Shown here piece by piece: positions 1-8,468 of a stretch of 64,000 nt of DNA (position 1 is the first letter of the stretch; every line of letters begins with the position of its first letter). The DNA comes from an uncultured Campylobacter sp. (GTDB taxonomy: Bacteria > Campylobacterota > Campylobacteria > Campylobacterales > Campylobacteraceae): contig NZ_CAUQKJ010000007.1 of assembly GCF_963518785.1 (NCBI RefSeq), forward strand, positions 1-64,000. The letters are read 5' to 3'. The position numbers and the translations under genes were made by a program. Under the pieces are notes generated by a model. It did not search any database. It was not told the DNA's origin and saw only the letters and a program-made list of their open reading frames with translations.

Positions 1-213
1 GATAAGCAACTAACCTGCGCTAGCTGTCACGCCGAGGTAGGCCACAGCGGGCTAAACAATATGCTAAACTACTGGAAGCCTGAATACAAAATCTACGAAA
101 AGAAAGCCGCAATCAAAAAAGAAGAGATAAAGAAGGCATATTTCGGGGAGGATTATGTAGCACCCAAAGAGGTGAAGGCTGAAGATAAAGAAGGCAATGC
201 CACCAAAAAGTAG
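1..213 (+). CDS. C-terminal end of a multihaem c-type cytochrome (NrfH/NapC/NirT-like), cut by window edge
   Basis: Only the last 70 codons are in the window. The fragment has one CXXCH haem-binding motif (CASCH, residues 6-10) followed by a second His in VGHSG, then a lysine-rich charged tail with no hydrophobic segment. A final CXXCH followed closely by a distal His is typical of the last haem of the NrfH/NapC/NirT family of quinol-oxidising, membrane-anchored periplasmic cytochromes, which pass electrons to nitrite reductase or other periplasmic reductases. The partner enzyme is not seen downstream, so its specific role cannot be told. Another multihaem cytochrome family is possible because the N-terminal part is missing. 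Confidence 0.55.
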   Translation, partial: DKQLTCASCHAEVGHSGLNNMLNYWKPEYKIYEKKAAIKKEEIKKAYFGEDYVAPKEVKAEDKEGNATKK

Positions 214-219
214 GCTAAA

Positions 220-285
220 ATGAAGAAAATTTTGCTCGTTAGCGACGACGTCGAGATGCAGCTAAGTCTCAACGCTGCGCTTTAG
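220..285 (+). other. 21-codon ORF resembling the start of a response-regulator receiver domain, possible remnant
   Basis: An ATG 6 bases after the cytochrome stop opens a 21-residue reading frame that begins MKKILLVSDDVEMQL, like the first beta strand and acidic pair of a CheY-type receiver domain. The frame then stops and nothing downstream continues the domain. It is either the stub of a deleted regulator gene or chance similarity. No clear ribosome binding site is visible. Confidence 0.25.
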
Positions 286-326
286 CAAGGATCCGGTAAA
301 TTTTAAGTCAGTAAAATTTCGCGCGA

Positions 327-349
327 TAACGGGAGTCCAACTCCCGTTA
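327..349. terminator. Strong stem-loop between the cytochrome tail and proB
   Basis: A perfect 10-bp stem (327-336 pairing with 340-349, arm TAACGGGAGT) closes on a 3-base loop. It lies after the cytochrome gene and before the proB promoter, so it probably ends the upstream transcript, although no clear T-run follows it. Confidence 0.5.
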
Positions 350-466
350 CGATCTTCGTAAACAGACTATCTCTACGCTTTATTAGAATTACTCGAGAAT
401 AAATTTAAACCAAAAGCTCGCATCTACTCAGCTCAAAACATAAAATTTAAAATAAGCCGTTTTTGA

Positions 467-472
467 TATAAT
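467..472 (+). promoter_or_regulatory. Probable -10 box of proB
   Basis: TATAAT preceded by TTTTTGA, 24 bases upstream of the proB ATG. Epsilonproteobacterial sigma-70 promoters typically have a good -10 with T-rich upstream sequence and little -35, which is what is seen here. Confidence 0.55.
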
Positions 473-495
473 TTTCAAAAATTTCGGAGCGGAAA

Positions 496-1617
496 ATGGG
501 TAGAAAAGAGCTTCTGGGCGGCGCAAAACGTATCGTCGTAAAAATCGGTACTTCAACGCTTACCAATGTGGACGGTTCGCTAAATGAGCGACTCATCAAA
601 AGTCTAGTCGCGCAAATTTGCAAGCTAAAAGGTGCGGGCTTTTGCGTGGCTTTGGTAAGCTCGGGCGCCGTGGGCGCGGGCATGGGGCTGCTAGGTATCG
701 CGCAAAGACCTAAAATTTTAAGCCGCAAGCAGGCTCTGGCGGCGGTCGGACAGGTCGCGCTGATGCATCTTTACGAGCGGCTGTTTTGGGCGCATGACCG
801 CATTATCGCGCAGCTACTGTTAAGCCGAGGCGATTTTAGCGACAGGGTGCGCTATCTTAGCGTGCGAAACGTCTGTGCGGAGCTGCTCTCGCGCGGCATC
901 GTACCGATCATAAACGAAAACGATCCCGTCGTAGCAGATGAACTGAAAGTGGGCGATAACGACACGCTAAGCGCGCTAGTAGCGGGGCTAATCGATGCTG
1001 ATCTGCTCGTGATTTTAAGCGATATCGACGGGCTGTACGACAAAAATCCGAGCGAGCACGCGGACGCAAAACTTTTAAGCTTTATTGAAAAAATCGACGA
1101 ACACGTCGTCAAAATGGCAGGCGACGAGGGCAGTAAATTCGGCACGGGCGGCATGGCGACCAAGATCGCGGCGGCGCAAATGGCAAATCAGATCGGCACA
1201 AGCCTGATCATCGCAAACGGGCGTACGGACGGAATTTTGCTTAAAATAGCGGCAGGCGAGAAGGTCGGCACCCTCTTTAGCGCGGGCGCGGCGCGGCTTA
1301 GCTCGCGTAAATATTGGCTCGCATACGGCGCGATCAGCAAAGGCGCGGTGATTATCGACGCGGGGGCGGCAGAGGCGATAAAATCGGGCAAAAGCCTGCT
1401 TGCGGTCGGGATTACCGAGGTACGCGGCGAGTTTGAGCGCGGCGAGATCGTAAACGTCTGCGCGACTGACGGCAAGCTGCTGGCACACGGCATTAGCAAC
1501 TATTCAAGCTGCGAGCTTGCGCGCATAGCGGGCGCAAAAAGCGATGAGATAGAGCAGACTTTAGGCTACAAAAGCGACGATGACGCAATACATGCGGATA
1601 ATATCGCGCTGCAATGA
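496..1617 (+). CDS. proB: Glutamate 5-kinase with PUA domain
   Basis: Catalyses ATP-dependent phosphorylation of L-glutamate to glutamyl 5-phosphate, the first step of proline synthesis, in the cytoplasm. The 373-residue protein has the amino-acid-kinase fold: VVKIGTSTLT near residue 14, VSSGAVGAG near residue 55, NENDPV near residue 140, DIDGLYDKNP near residue 175 and GTGGMATK near residue 217. Residues of about 275-360 form the C-terminal PUA domain (GAISKGAVIIDAGA, then GITEV). With that domain the length matches full-length ProB of E. coli. A purine-rich GGAGCGG lies before the ATG. proA follows after a gap holding a decayed gene. A missing PUA domain would change feedback control, but here it is present. 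Confidence 0.95.
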   Translation: MGRKELLGGAKRIVVKIGTSTLTNVDGSLNERLIKSLVAQICKLKGAGFCVALVSSGAVGAGMGLLGIAQRPKILSRKQALAAVGQVALMHLYERLFWAHDRIIAQLLLSRGDFSDRVRYLSVRNVCAELLSRGIVPIINENDPVVADELKVGDNDTLSALVAGLIDADLLVILSDIDGLYDKNPSEHADAKLLSFIEKIDEHVVKMAGDEGSKFGTGGMATKIAAAQMANQIGTSLIIANGRTDGILLKIAAGEKVGTLFSAGAARLSSRKYWLAYGAISKGAVIIDAGAAEAIKSGKSLLAVGITEVRGEFERGEIVNVCATDGKLLAHGISNYSSCELARIAGAKSDEIEQTLGYKSDDDAIHADNIALQ

Positions 1618-1663
1618 AATTTTAGCCGTGTTCGCGCGTTTAAATTTTAAACGGAGGGCGTAG

Positions 1664-1853
1664 ATGAAAAAGATTATATTTTTTTGCGCTACTTTTGGCG
1701 GGCGCGGCGTGGACGGCAAAATTTGACGAACCGGACGCCGATAAAAACGGCGAGCTAGACGTTCTTGGGCTGTGCGGATAGGAGCCGACGGATTACGCAA
1801 ACGCCATGTGCGAATTTGGAATGAGAAGATTGGGCGTAATGCCCGGCGAGTAA
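1664..1853 (+). pseudogene. Decayed small secreted protein with an EF-hand-like loop
   Basis: A good ribosome site (GGAGGG, 1653-1658) precedes an ATG. Read through a run of seven T (1679-1685) as if it were six, the frame gives a classic signal peptide (MKKIIFFALLLAGAAWTA) followed by a mature part with DADKNGELD, which looks like a Ca-binding EF-hand loop. The frame meets a TAG at 1779-1781 and then stays open for 23 more codons to a TAA at 1851-1853. As written, the T7 run leads to an early TGA. Frameshift plus in-frame stop suggests a pseudogene; slippage at the T-run could rescue only the short 38-residue form. The family is not recognised. Confidence 0.5.
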
Positions 1854-2023
1854 GCGAAATTTTGACGTAAGAAAATCCGAAATAAAATGACCCAAAGCGC
1901 GCTAAATTTAAACCGCCGTGCGGATAAAAATAAGACGCGCAGGAATTTTAGACGCGATAGAAGCGACGCTTGCGGCATTTATATACGCAACACGCTATTT
2001 GATTTATAGATTAAGGAGCGAAA

Positions 2024-3283
2024 ATGAATGAAATTCTAGATATATGTAAGCGCGCAAAGGCCGCTTGCGGCGAGCTTTTGAGACTTGATAGCAGGGCTAA
2101 ATTTGAAATTTTAAACGCCGTAGCGGACGAGCTGCTAGTGCAAAAAGAGGCTATAAAAGCGGCGAACGCCAAAGACCTTGCAAACGGCGAGAAATCGGGC
2201 CTTAGCTTAGCGCTACTCGATAGGCTGCGACTAACGGACGCCCGCATCGAGGCTATGGCGCAGGGCGTGCGCGAGGTGGCGGGCTTTGCCGAGGTCGTAG
2301 GCGAAAATTTAGGCGGCTGGAGCCATCCAAACGGCATGCAAATCAGCCGCGTACGCGTGCCGCTGGGGGTGCTCGGTATCATCTACGAGAGCCGCCCAAA
2401 CGTCAGCATCGACGCGGCGGCTCTGACGCTAAAAAGCGGCAACGCGGCGATCCTGCGAGGCAGCGCTAGCGCGCTAAATTCGAATATCTTTTTAGTAAAT
2501 TTATTTAACGAGGCGGGGGCGAAATTTGGCTTACCGACGGGCGCGGTGCAGCTCGTGGAGAGCGCCGAACGCGAAGTAGTGGCGCAAATGGCGAAAATGA
2601 GTGAGTATATCGACGTTTTGATACCGCGAGGCGGCAAAAGCTTAAAAGATTTTATTGCGCAAAACGCGACCGTGCCGATCATCATGACGGGCGCGGGGGT
2701 GTGCCACATCTTCGTCGATGAGAGCGCAAATTTAAGCGAGGCTGCAAAGATAATCAAAAACGCCAAAACCCAGCGCCCAAGCGTCTGCAACGCCGTAGAG
2801 TGCGTGCTTTTGCATGAGCGCGTGGCGGGCGAAATTTTGCCTGAGCTTGTGCGCGAAATGCCAGAGGTCGAGTTTCGCGTGAGTTCGGAGCTTTTTAATG
2901 CGTGCGAGTCGGATCTGCGAGGCGCAAAAAACGTCAAACTTGCAGGCGAGAGCGACTTTGGCGCCGAGTTTTTGGATCTCGTTTTGGCTGTACGCGCCGT
3001 GCGGGACGTAAGCGAGGCGATCGGCTTTATAAACGCGCATTCCAGCGGACATTCGGACGCAATTTTGAGTGAAAACTACGCAAACATCGAGCGGTTTTTA
3101 AACGAAGTCGGCAGCGCGGTCGTCTACGCCAACGCCTCGACGCGCTTTAGCGACGGTAGCGAGTTTGGATTCGGCGGCGAGATCGGCATCAGCACGCAAA
3201 AACTACACGCCAGGGGGCCGATGGGGGTGAGAGAGCTCACGACCTATAAATACGTCGTCCGCGGAGGCGGACAAATTCGTTAG
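2024..3283 (+). CDS. proA: Gamma-glutamyl phosphate reductase
   Basis: NADPH-dependent reduction of glutamyl 5-phosphate to glutamate semialdehyde, the second step of proline synthesis, usually in a complex with ProB. The 419-residue length is normal. Visible motifs are the aldehyde-dehydrogenase-like segment PLGVLGIIYESRPNV near residue 113, IPRGGKSLK near residue 200, the catalytic-Cys region PSVCNAVECVLLH near residue 252 and EFGFGGEIGISTQKLHARGP near the C-terminus. The start is preceded by AAGGAG. It lies in the same direction as proB, about 400 bases downstream, so it may have its own promoter. Confidence 0.95.
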   Translation: MNEILDICKRAKAACGELLRLDSRAKFEILNAVADELLVQKEAIKAANAKDLANGEKSGLSLALLDRLRLTDARIEAMAQGVREVAGFAEVVGENLGGWSHPNGMQISRVRVPLGVLGIIYESRPNVSIDAAALTLKSGNAAILRGSASALNSNIFLVNLFNEAGAKFGLPTGAVQLVESAEREVVAQMAKMSEYIDVLIPRGGKSLKDFIAQNATVPIIMTGAGVCHIFVDESANLSEAAKIIKNAKTQRPSVCNAVECVLLHERVAGEILPELVREMPEVEFRVSSELFNACESDLRGAKNVKLAGESDFGAEFLDLVLAVRAVRDVSEAIGFINAHSSGHSDAILSENYANIERFLNEVGSAVVYANASTRFSDGSEFGFGGEIGISTQKLHARGPMGVRELTTYKYVVRGGGQIR

Positions 3284-3311
3284 CGGCTCGTCTTTTTCTA
3301 AAAGGCTCGTC

Positions 3312-3356
3312 TTGCGAGCGATTTTGAGAGAAATTTTGCTTCTCTTGCGCTCGCAA
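3312..3356. terminator. Hairpin downstream of proA
   Basis: Outer stem TTGCGAGCG (3312-3320) pairs with CGCTCGCAA (3348-3356); inside it AGAGAA (3327-3332) pairs with TTCTCT (3340-3345). It lies 28 bases after the proA stop, consistent with transcript ending, but no T-tract follows directly. Confidence 0.4.
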
Positions 3357-3615
3357 CTGCAAGCAGAAGTCTAGCTTGCGCAAAATTTTAGCTTCTAACT
3401 CAAAAAAATCGCCTCGAAATACTTGCAAATTTTATTTTATATCGCAGGCTGAATTCCGTCTGCGATGCTTTTACCTAATAAACTTGAAATTTTATAAATC
3501 ACCTCTGTCAAAATTTTAAAAATATATGAGCTAAAGTTTTGTCATGCAGGCGAAATTTTGTATCACGTCTTACTAAAATTTAGAATTTTTAATAAAAATT
3601 ATATATTCCGCACGA

Positions 3616-3621
3616 TATAAT
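3616..3621 (+). promoter_or_regulatory. Probable -10 box of the first amino-acid importer operon
   Basis: TATAAT in the context CACGATATAATCGCGC, 49 bases before the ATG at 3671. AAGGAG at 3660-3665 is the ribosome site of that gene. Confidence 0.5.
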
Positions 3622-3670
3622 CGCGCATCTGCTCGCAGCGCGAGCGATAGCTAAATTTCAAGGAGATTCA

Positions 3671-4414
3671 ATGAAAATATTTAAAGCCCTGCTCGCAACA
3701 GCGCTAATCACCGCTACCTTAGGCGCTAAGACGCTCAAAGAGGGCACGCTCGTAATAGCCACGGAGGGGACTTACTCGCCGTATTCTTTCTATGACGAGA
3801 AAAATAATCTTACCGGCTTTGATGTCGATATCGCTCGCGCGCTGGCAAAAGAGCTAGGGCTAAAGGCGGAATTTTTAACCGCACCGTGGGATGCGATGCT
3901 TGCGGCATTTGATGCAGGCAAAGCGGACATAGCGATGAATCAAGTAAGCATCACGCAGGAGCGTAAGAAAAAATATAATTTCAGCGAGCCTTATAATGTG
4001 GCTTATGCTGCACTGGTAGTGCGAGCTGATAACGAGGAGATTAAGAGTTTTGCGGATCTTAAAGGCAAAAAAAGCGTCCACTCCGCTACCAGCAACTGGG
4101 CTGACATGGCGCGCAGCTACGGTGCCGAGATCGTTACGGCAGACGGATTTAGCAAGGGTGTGGAGCTCATCATAGCTCGTCGCGCAGACGCTACGATCAA
4201 CGACAACATCACATTTTTCGACTATATGAAGCAGCGCCCGAACGCCCCGCTAAAGATCGCAGCTCAAGGCAATGAGCCGATCTATTCCGCCGTGCTGCTT
4301 AAAAAGGACGACGAGCTGACGGCGCAGATAAATTCCGCGCTAAAATCGCTAAAGCAAAAAGGCGTGCTGAAAGAAATTTCACTTAAATATTTCGGCAAAG
4401 ACATTACGGAGTAA
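3671..4414 (+). CDS. Periplasmic amino-acid-binding protein of an ABC importer, copy 1
   Basis: Family 3 solute-binding protein that captures a polar amino acid in the periplasm for ABC import. A 19-residue signal peptide ends at TLGAKT. The mature start TLVIATEGTYSPYSF and GFDVDIARALAKELG, and the later APWDAMLAAFDAGKAD, are typical of the cystine/polar amino-acid group (FliY/TcyJ-like). Length 247 is normal. A close paralogue follows immediately, then permease and ATPase genes. Substrate is inferred as cystine or cysteine from the group and from the transsulfuration enzyme at the end of the cluster; another polar amino acid is possible. Confidence 0.8.
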   Translation: MKIFKALLATALITATLGAKTLKEGTLVIATEGTYSPYSFYDEKNNLTGFDVDIARALAKELGLKAEFLTAPWDAMLAAFDAGKADIAMNQVSITQERKKKYNFSEPYNVAYAALVVRADNEEIKSFADLKGKKSVHSATSNWADMARSYGAEIVTADGFSKGVELIIARRADATINDNITFFDYMKQRPNAPLKIAAQGNEPIYSAVLLKKDDELTAQINSALKSLKQKGVLKEISLKYFGKDITE

Positions 4415-4507
4415 ATTTTACGACCGCTTAGTTGAAGCGTGGAATTTTAAACTTGGTTGGGCGGAATTTCGCATTTTAAATTTCGCTCATAAAATTTTGG
4501 AGGAATT

Positions 4508-5257
4508 ATGAAAAATTTAATAAAAACTTTGCTTGCGTGTGCGCTTTTAATATGCGGCACAAACTCTAAAACGCTACGCGAAGGCACGCTTAAAGTAGCT
4601 ACGGAAGGTACTTTTTCGCCATTTTCGTATTATAACGACAAAAATGAGCTCGTAGGATACGACGTAGATGTCGCGCGCGCAGTCGCCGAAAAGCTTGGTC
4701 TAAAAATAGAATTTCTAACTGCGCCTTGGGATGCGATGCTTGCAGCATTTGATGCAGGCAAAGCAGACGCTGTGTTTAATCAAGTAAGCATTACTGATGA
4801 GCGCAAGAAAAAATATGAATATTCAGTGCCCTACACCGTCGTTTACGGAGCTATCATCGTGCATAAAGATAACAACGACATTAAAAGCTTCGAGGATTTA
4901 AAAGGCAAGAAAAATGCAGACTCCGCTACCAGCAACTGGGCGCAAGTCGCTAAAAAATACGGCGCGCAAAACGTAACCGTCGATAGTTTTGCCAAAAGTA
5001 TGGAGCTACTGATCGCTCGCCGCGTAGATACCGTCGTGCGCGATAATACCGTATTTTACGACTTTTTAAAGCAGCGCCCGGATGCTCCGATTAAGATCGC
5101 CGCAAAGCTAAAAGACGTCGATTATAGCGCTGCAATCGTGCAAAAGGGCAATAAAGAACTCGCAGATCAAATCAGCAAAGCCTTAAACGAACTCAAAGCC
5201 GAAGGCAAGCTAAAAGAAATTTCGCTTAAATATTTCGGCAAAGATGTGAGTGAATGA
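4508..5257 (+). CDS. Periplasmic amino-acid-binding protein of an ABC importer, copy 2
   Basis: Tandem paralogue of the preceding gene, same length class (249 residues), same layout: signal peptide ending near CGTNSKT, mature TLKVATEGTFSPFSYY, shared APWDAMLAAFDAGKAD and SATSNWA blocks and the same C-terminal KEISLKYFGKD. The ribosome site is TGGAGGA just before the ATG. Its stop overlaps the permease start by 4 bases, so it is translationally coupled to the transporter and is probably the principal binding protein. Some stretches are nearly identical in DNA to copy 1 while others have diverged, suggesting duplication with local conversion or selection on the binding cleft. Confidence 0.8.
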   Translation: MKNLIKTLLACALLICGTNSKTLREGTLKVATEGTFSPFSYYNDKNELVGYDVDVARAVAEKLGLKIEFLTAPWDAMLAAFDAGKADAVFNQVSITDERKKKYEYSVPYTVVYGAIIVHKDNNDIKSFEDLKGKKNADSATSNWAQVAKKYGAQNVTVDSFAKSMELLIARRVDTVVRDNTVFYDFLKQRPDAPIKIAAKLKDVDYSAAIVQKGNKELADQISKALNELKAEGKLKEISLKYFGKDVSE

Positions 5258-5922
5258 ACGAAACAAGCAGAATTCTAGAGCTTGTTAGCAGCTCGCTAGA
5301 GCCGATGGCGCTAGCCCTGCTGCAAGTTACGATCCCGCTTACGATAATCTCATTTCTGCTCGGGCTTGTGCTTGCGGTGATGACGGCGGTCGCACGCATC
5401 GCAAATTTTAAAATTTTAAAGCAGCTAAGCGAAATTTATATTTGGATTTTTCGCGGCACTCCGCTTTTGGTGCAGCTTTTTATCGTCTATTTCGGGCTTC
5501 CAATCATCGGGATCACGCTTGATGTTTGGGCTGCTGCGATCATTACCTTTAGCCTAAATATCGGCGCTTACGCTTCAGAGGCGGTGCGAGCTGCGATCCT
5601 ATCAGTGCCAAAAGGGCAATGGGAGGCGGCTACCTCGCTAGGCATGAGCTACGCTCAAATTCTGCGCCGCATTATCGCTCCGCAAGCAGCGCGCATATCG
5701 CTGCCGCCGCTATCAAATATATTTATCTCTACGCTTAAAGACACCTCTCTCGTAGCCTCGATTACGATGGTCGATATGTTTATGGTCGCTCAACGTATCG
5801 CCGCACGGGCATTCGATCCGCTTACGCTATACGTGCTGGCGGCGCTATTTTATCTAGCAGTCTGTACCCTTCTTACGTTCTTACAATCCAAGCTAGAGCG
5901 ACGATTTTCAAGGTTCGTGTGA
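5254..5922 (+). CDS. Amino-acid ABC transporter permease (cystine-type)
   Basis: Inner-membrane channel subunit of the importer. The 222-residue protein has about five membrane segments and the HisM/TcyL-type signature: YIWIFRGTPLLVQLF near residue 66, AYASEAVRAAILSVPKGQWEA near residue 104 and the EAA-loop continuation TSLGMSYAQILRRIIAPQA. It works as a homodimer with the ATPase encoded next. ATG overlaps the stop of the upstream binding-protein gene by 4 bases. Substrate is not proven; cystine is the best guess from context. Confidence 0.85.
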   Translation: MNETSRILELVSSSLEPMALALLQVTIPLTIISFLLGLVLAVMTAVARIANFKILKQLSEIYIWIFRGTPLLVQLFIVYFGLPIIGITLDVWAAAIITFSLNIGAYASEAVRAAILSVPKGQWEAATSLGMSYAQILRRIIAPQAARISLPPLSNIFISTLKDTSLVASITMVDMFMVAQRIAARAFDPLTLYVLAALFYLAVCTLLTFLQSKLERRFSRFV

Positions 5923-6656
5923 TGATAAAATTTACGAACTTAACTAAGCGCTTTGGCGATCACGTCGTGCTAAACGGGCTAAGCTTAGAATTTCGCGACG
6001 GGCAAACGACGGTGATTTTAGGAAGCTCCGGCTCCGGCAAATCCACGATGCTGCGCTGCATAAATCTGCTCGAAATTCCAAGCGGCGGCGAGCTACAGCT
6101 AGGCGAGTTTAAGATAAATTTCGATGCTCCGCATAAAACAAGCGAGTATCATCCATTCCGCGCTCATACGGGCATGGTTTTTCAAAGCTTCAATCTCTTT
6201 CCGCACCTCAACGTCTTGCAAAACGTCATCGAAGCGCCCGTACACGTATTAAAACAGCCACGCGAGCTTGCCGAGGCAAATGCAATGGCGCTGCTAAAAA
6301 AAGTCGGTATGGTGGATAAAGCTGGCGCGTATCCAGCTCGCCTCTCCGGCGGTCAGAGCCAGCGCGTGGCGATCGCGCGAGCGCTTGCGATGCAGCCTGA
6401 GTTTTTGCTACTGGACGAGCCTACGAGTGCGCTTGATCCCGAGCTTGAGGCGCAGGTGTTAAAAACTATCGCCGAGCTTGCCGCAGAGGATCGCTCGCTC
6501 ATCATCGTCACGCACAATATGGGCTTTGCGCGTAAGATCGCAGATAGAATTTTATTCCTAGACGGCGGAGTTATCGCATTCGACGGCGACGCAGAGGAAT
6601 TCTTTGGCAGCAACGACGAGCGCATAGCTAAATTTATCGGAGCGATGAGCTTTTAA
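5922..6656 (+). CDS. Amino-acid ABC transporter ATP-binding subunit
   Basis: Cytoplasmic ATPase that powers the importer. It shows Walker A (GSSGSGKST near residue 35), a Q-loop (MVFQSFNLFPHLNV), the ABC signature LSGGQSQRVAIARALA, Walker B LLLDEPTSALDPE and the switch His in VTHNMGFA. About 244 residues, normal for the polar amino-acid group. An ATG at 5922 overlaps the permease TGA by one base; a GTG one codon earlier (5919) is also possible. A metC/metB-like gene follows after 25 bases and is probably co-transcribed. Confidence 0.88.
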   Translation: MIKFTNLTKRFGDHVVLNGLSLEFRDGQTTVILGSSGSGKSTMLRCINLLEIPSGGELQLGEFKINFDAPHKTSEYHPFRAHTGMVFQSFNLFPHLNVLQNVIEAPVHVLKQPRELAEANAMALLKKVGMVDKAGAYPARLSGGQSQRVAIARALAMQPEFLLLDEPTSALDPELEAQVLKTIAELAAEDRSLIIVTHNMGFARKIADRILFLDGGVIAFDGDAEEFFGSNDERIAKFIGAMSF

Positions 6657-6681
6657 ATCCATTAAATTTCAAGGAGAAAAT

Positions 6682-7818
6682 GTGAAAATAGATACCCTAA
6701 TCGTAAAGGGCATAGAGGCTAAGTCCAACCCCTACAACGCGGTGATTCCGCCGATATATCTAGCCAGTACCTTCGTGCAAGAAAGCCTGGATGATTTCGG
6801 CAAATACGCCTACTCGCGCGGCGCAAATCCTACGCGCAACGCCTTTGAAGAGCTTTTTGCAAAATTTGAAGGCAGCAAATACGCCTTCGCGCTAGCCTCG
6901 GGTATGGCGGCTACGAGCGCTGCATTCGCGCTGCTTAAAAGCGGCGATCGCGTGCTGCTAAATAATAACGTCTACGGCGGCACCTATCGCTACGTAAGCG
7001 GGATTTTTAAAAATCAAGGGATCAATTACGACTTGGTGGACGATCTAAATTTGATCACCGAAATTCCAAGCGACGTTAAAATGGTCTTCATCGAAACGCC
7101 CTCAAATCCGCTTTTGCGCGTAACCGATATTGAGCGCATTAGCGAGCTCGCGCATAAAAACGGCGCGCTTGTGGTTATGGATAATACCTTTTTGACCCCG
7201 TATTATCAGCGCCCGCTAGAGCACGGCGCAGACGTCGTGGTTTATAGCGCGACCAAATACATAGGCGGGCATGCCGATCTGATCGCCGGCATCGTTACGA
7301 CGAACGACGATGAGCTTGCCGCAAGAATTCAGTTTATGAAAAACACTCTGGGCGCTACGCTCTCGCCTACCGACGCGTATTCGCTAATACGCGGACTTAA
7401 AACGCTAAGCGTGCGCTTCGACCGCCAGAGCGAAAATACGCTAAAGATAATAGAATTTTTACGCAGCAATCCCGCGGTAGAGGCGGTAAATTTCGCAGGC
7501 TCGCATTCTGCGAGCGAAAAAAAGATACAAAATCGCCAAGCTAGCGGTATCGGAGCGGTCATCTCGCTGGTGCTTAAGCCGCAATACGACTATAAAACCT
7601 TTGCGCGCAGCCTTGAGCTATTCGATCTAGCTGTGAGCCTGGGCGGCGTAGAGAGCCTGATCTGCCATCCTGCGTCAATGACGCACGAGAGCTATCCGCG
7701 CGAGCTGCAAGAGCGCATCGGCATCAGTCAAAATTTGCTGCGCCTAGCCATAGGCATCGAAAACGCGGACGATCTCATAGCAGACCTTGCTGCCGCGCTA
7801 GAAAAATCTAAAAAATAG
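6682..7818 (+). CDS. metC: Transsulfuration-family PLP enzyme (cystathionine beta-lyase / gamma-synthase type)
   Basis: PLP-dependent enzyme of the Cys/Met metabolism family. It either cleaves cystathionine to homocysteine (MetC), joins cysteine to an activated homoserine (MetB), or acts as a gamma-lyase. Motifs: YAYSRGANPTRNAFEE near residue 42, ALASGMAATSAAF near residue 70, the PLP-lysine segment YSATKYIGGHADLIAG near residue 188, and SLGGVESLICHPASMTHES near residue 315. Length 378 is typical. The start is GTG at 6682, since the ATG two bases earlier runs at once into TGA; AAGGAG precedes it. Placement after a cystine-type importer fits use of imported cysteine. The exact reaction cannot be read from sequence. 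Confidence 0.8.
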   Translation: MKIDTLIVKGIEAKSNPYNAVIPPIYLASTFVQESLDDFGKYAYSRGANPTRNAFEELFAKFEGSKYAFALASGMAATSAAFALLKSGDRVLLNNNVYGGTYRYVSGIFKNQGINYDLVDDLNLITEIPSDVKMVFIETPSNPLLRVTDIERISELAHKNGALVVMDNTFLTPYYQRPLEHGADVVVYSATKYIGGHADLIAGIVTTNDDELAARIQFMKNTLGATLSPTDAYSLIRGLKTLSVRFDRQSENTLKIIEFLRSNPAVEAVNFAGSHSASEKKIQNRQASGIGAVISLVLKPQYDYKTFARSLELFDLAVSLGGVESLICHPASMTHESYPRELQERIGISQNLLRLAIGIENADDLIADLAAALEKSKK

Positions 7819-8468
7819 GCGGCGCGAAATTTACGTAAGCTCGCGAAATTTCTGTGCAGGCTTGTAAAAAATTTACGCGGGCGCGCAAAATTCATGCCAA
7901 AATTCCGCTTAAAAGTCCGTATAGCTTCGCTCGTGAGACTATAAGGGCTCGGTCTTTACAAACCGGCGCGCATGGCGGGTTTAAAAAGACCCGCCGCAGA
8001 TCATTTCATCTTACAAAAATCTTTTTTCGCAAAACCTATGCCCATTTTCTCGCGGGCTAAATTTTGTATGGATTTTCACTCGTTAAATTTCATGAAGCGG
8101 GCGGCTTTGCGTAAAATTTAAATTTAAAAATTCCGCCACTACGCCGCTTAAATGAAATTTTAATTTATACGCACGGCAAGATTTATCCAGACCTCTTGCT
8201 AAAACACATCGTTTAAATTTAATTCGGATAAATCTATCTAACCGCCGTTTGATATTGCCAAGCGGAGAGCTTAAATTTAATCAAAAATTTAAAGACGGCG
8301 GCGATCTGTGCCGCACCACGCCAGCTATTTGCAATCGCTCGGTTTAAAATTTGATGAGCCAAATTTTAAACTGGACAAAATTTAGACTCCATCTTGCTCA
8401 AAATTTAAAATTCTGCACGCCGTTTAAATTTCGCTTAAAATTTTAACCGCACTTTAAATTTAGCGGAG
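7819..8468. other. metC-polA gap: no credible gene
   Basis: Convergent region between metC and polA. Short open frames exist (for example 7854-8060) but they lack a ribosome site and recognisable features. It contains one stem-loop (7974-7995) and many copies of AAATTT-type words. Confidence 0.6.
7974..7995. terminator. Possible terminator hairpin after metC
   Basis: GGCGGGT (7974-7980) pairs with ACCCGCC (7989-7995) across an 8-base A-rich loop. It lies about 155 bases after the metC stop, with only a weak T-rich stretch downstream. Confidence 0.35.

Larger units (their letters stand above)
3284..3670 (+). other. proA-to-ABC-importer gap: hairpin and promoter, no gene
   Basis: No convincing reading frame. 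It holds a long imperfect hairpin near its start and a TATAAT box near its end (both listed separately), with AT-rich sequence between them. Confidence 0.6.

Noticed and set aside
7854..8060. 68-codon plus-strand frame in the metC-polA gap
   Set aside because: Arg/Lys-rich composition, no ribosome site, no recognisable domain; overlaps a stem-loop.
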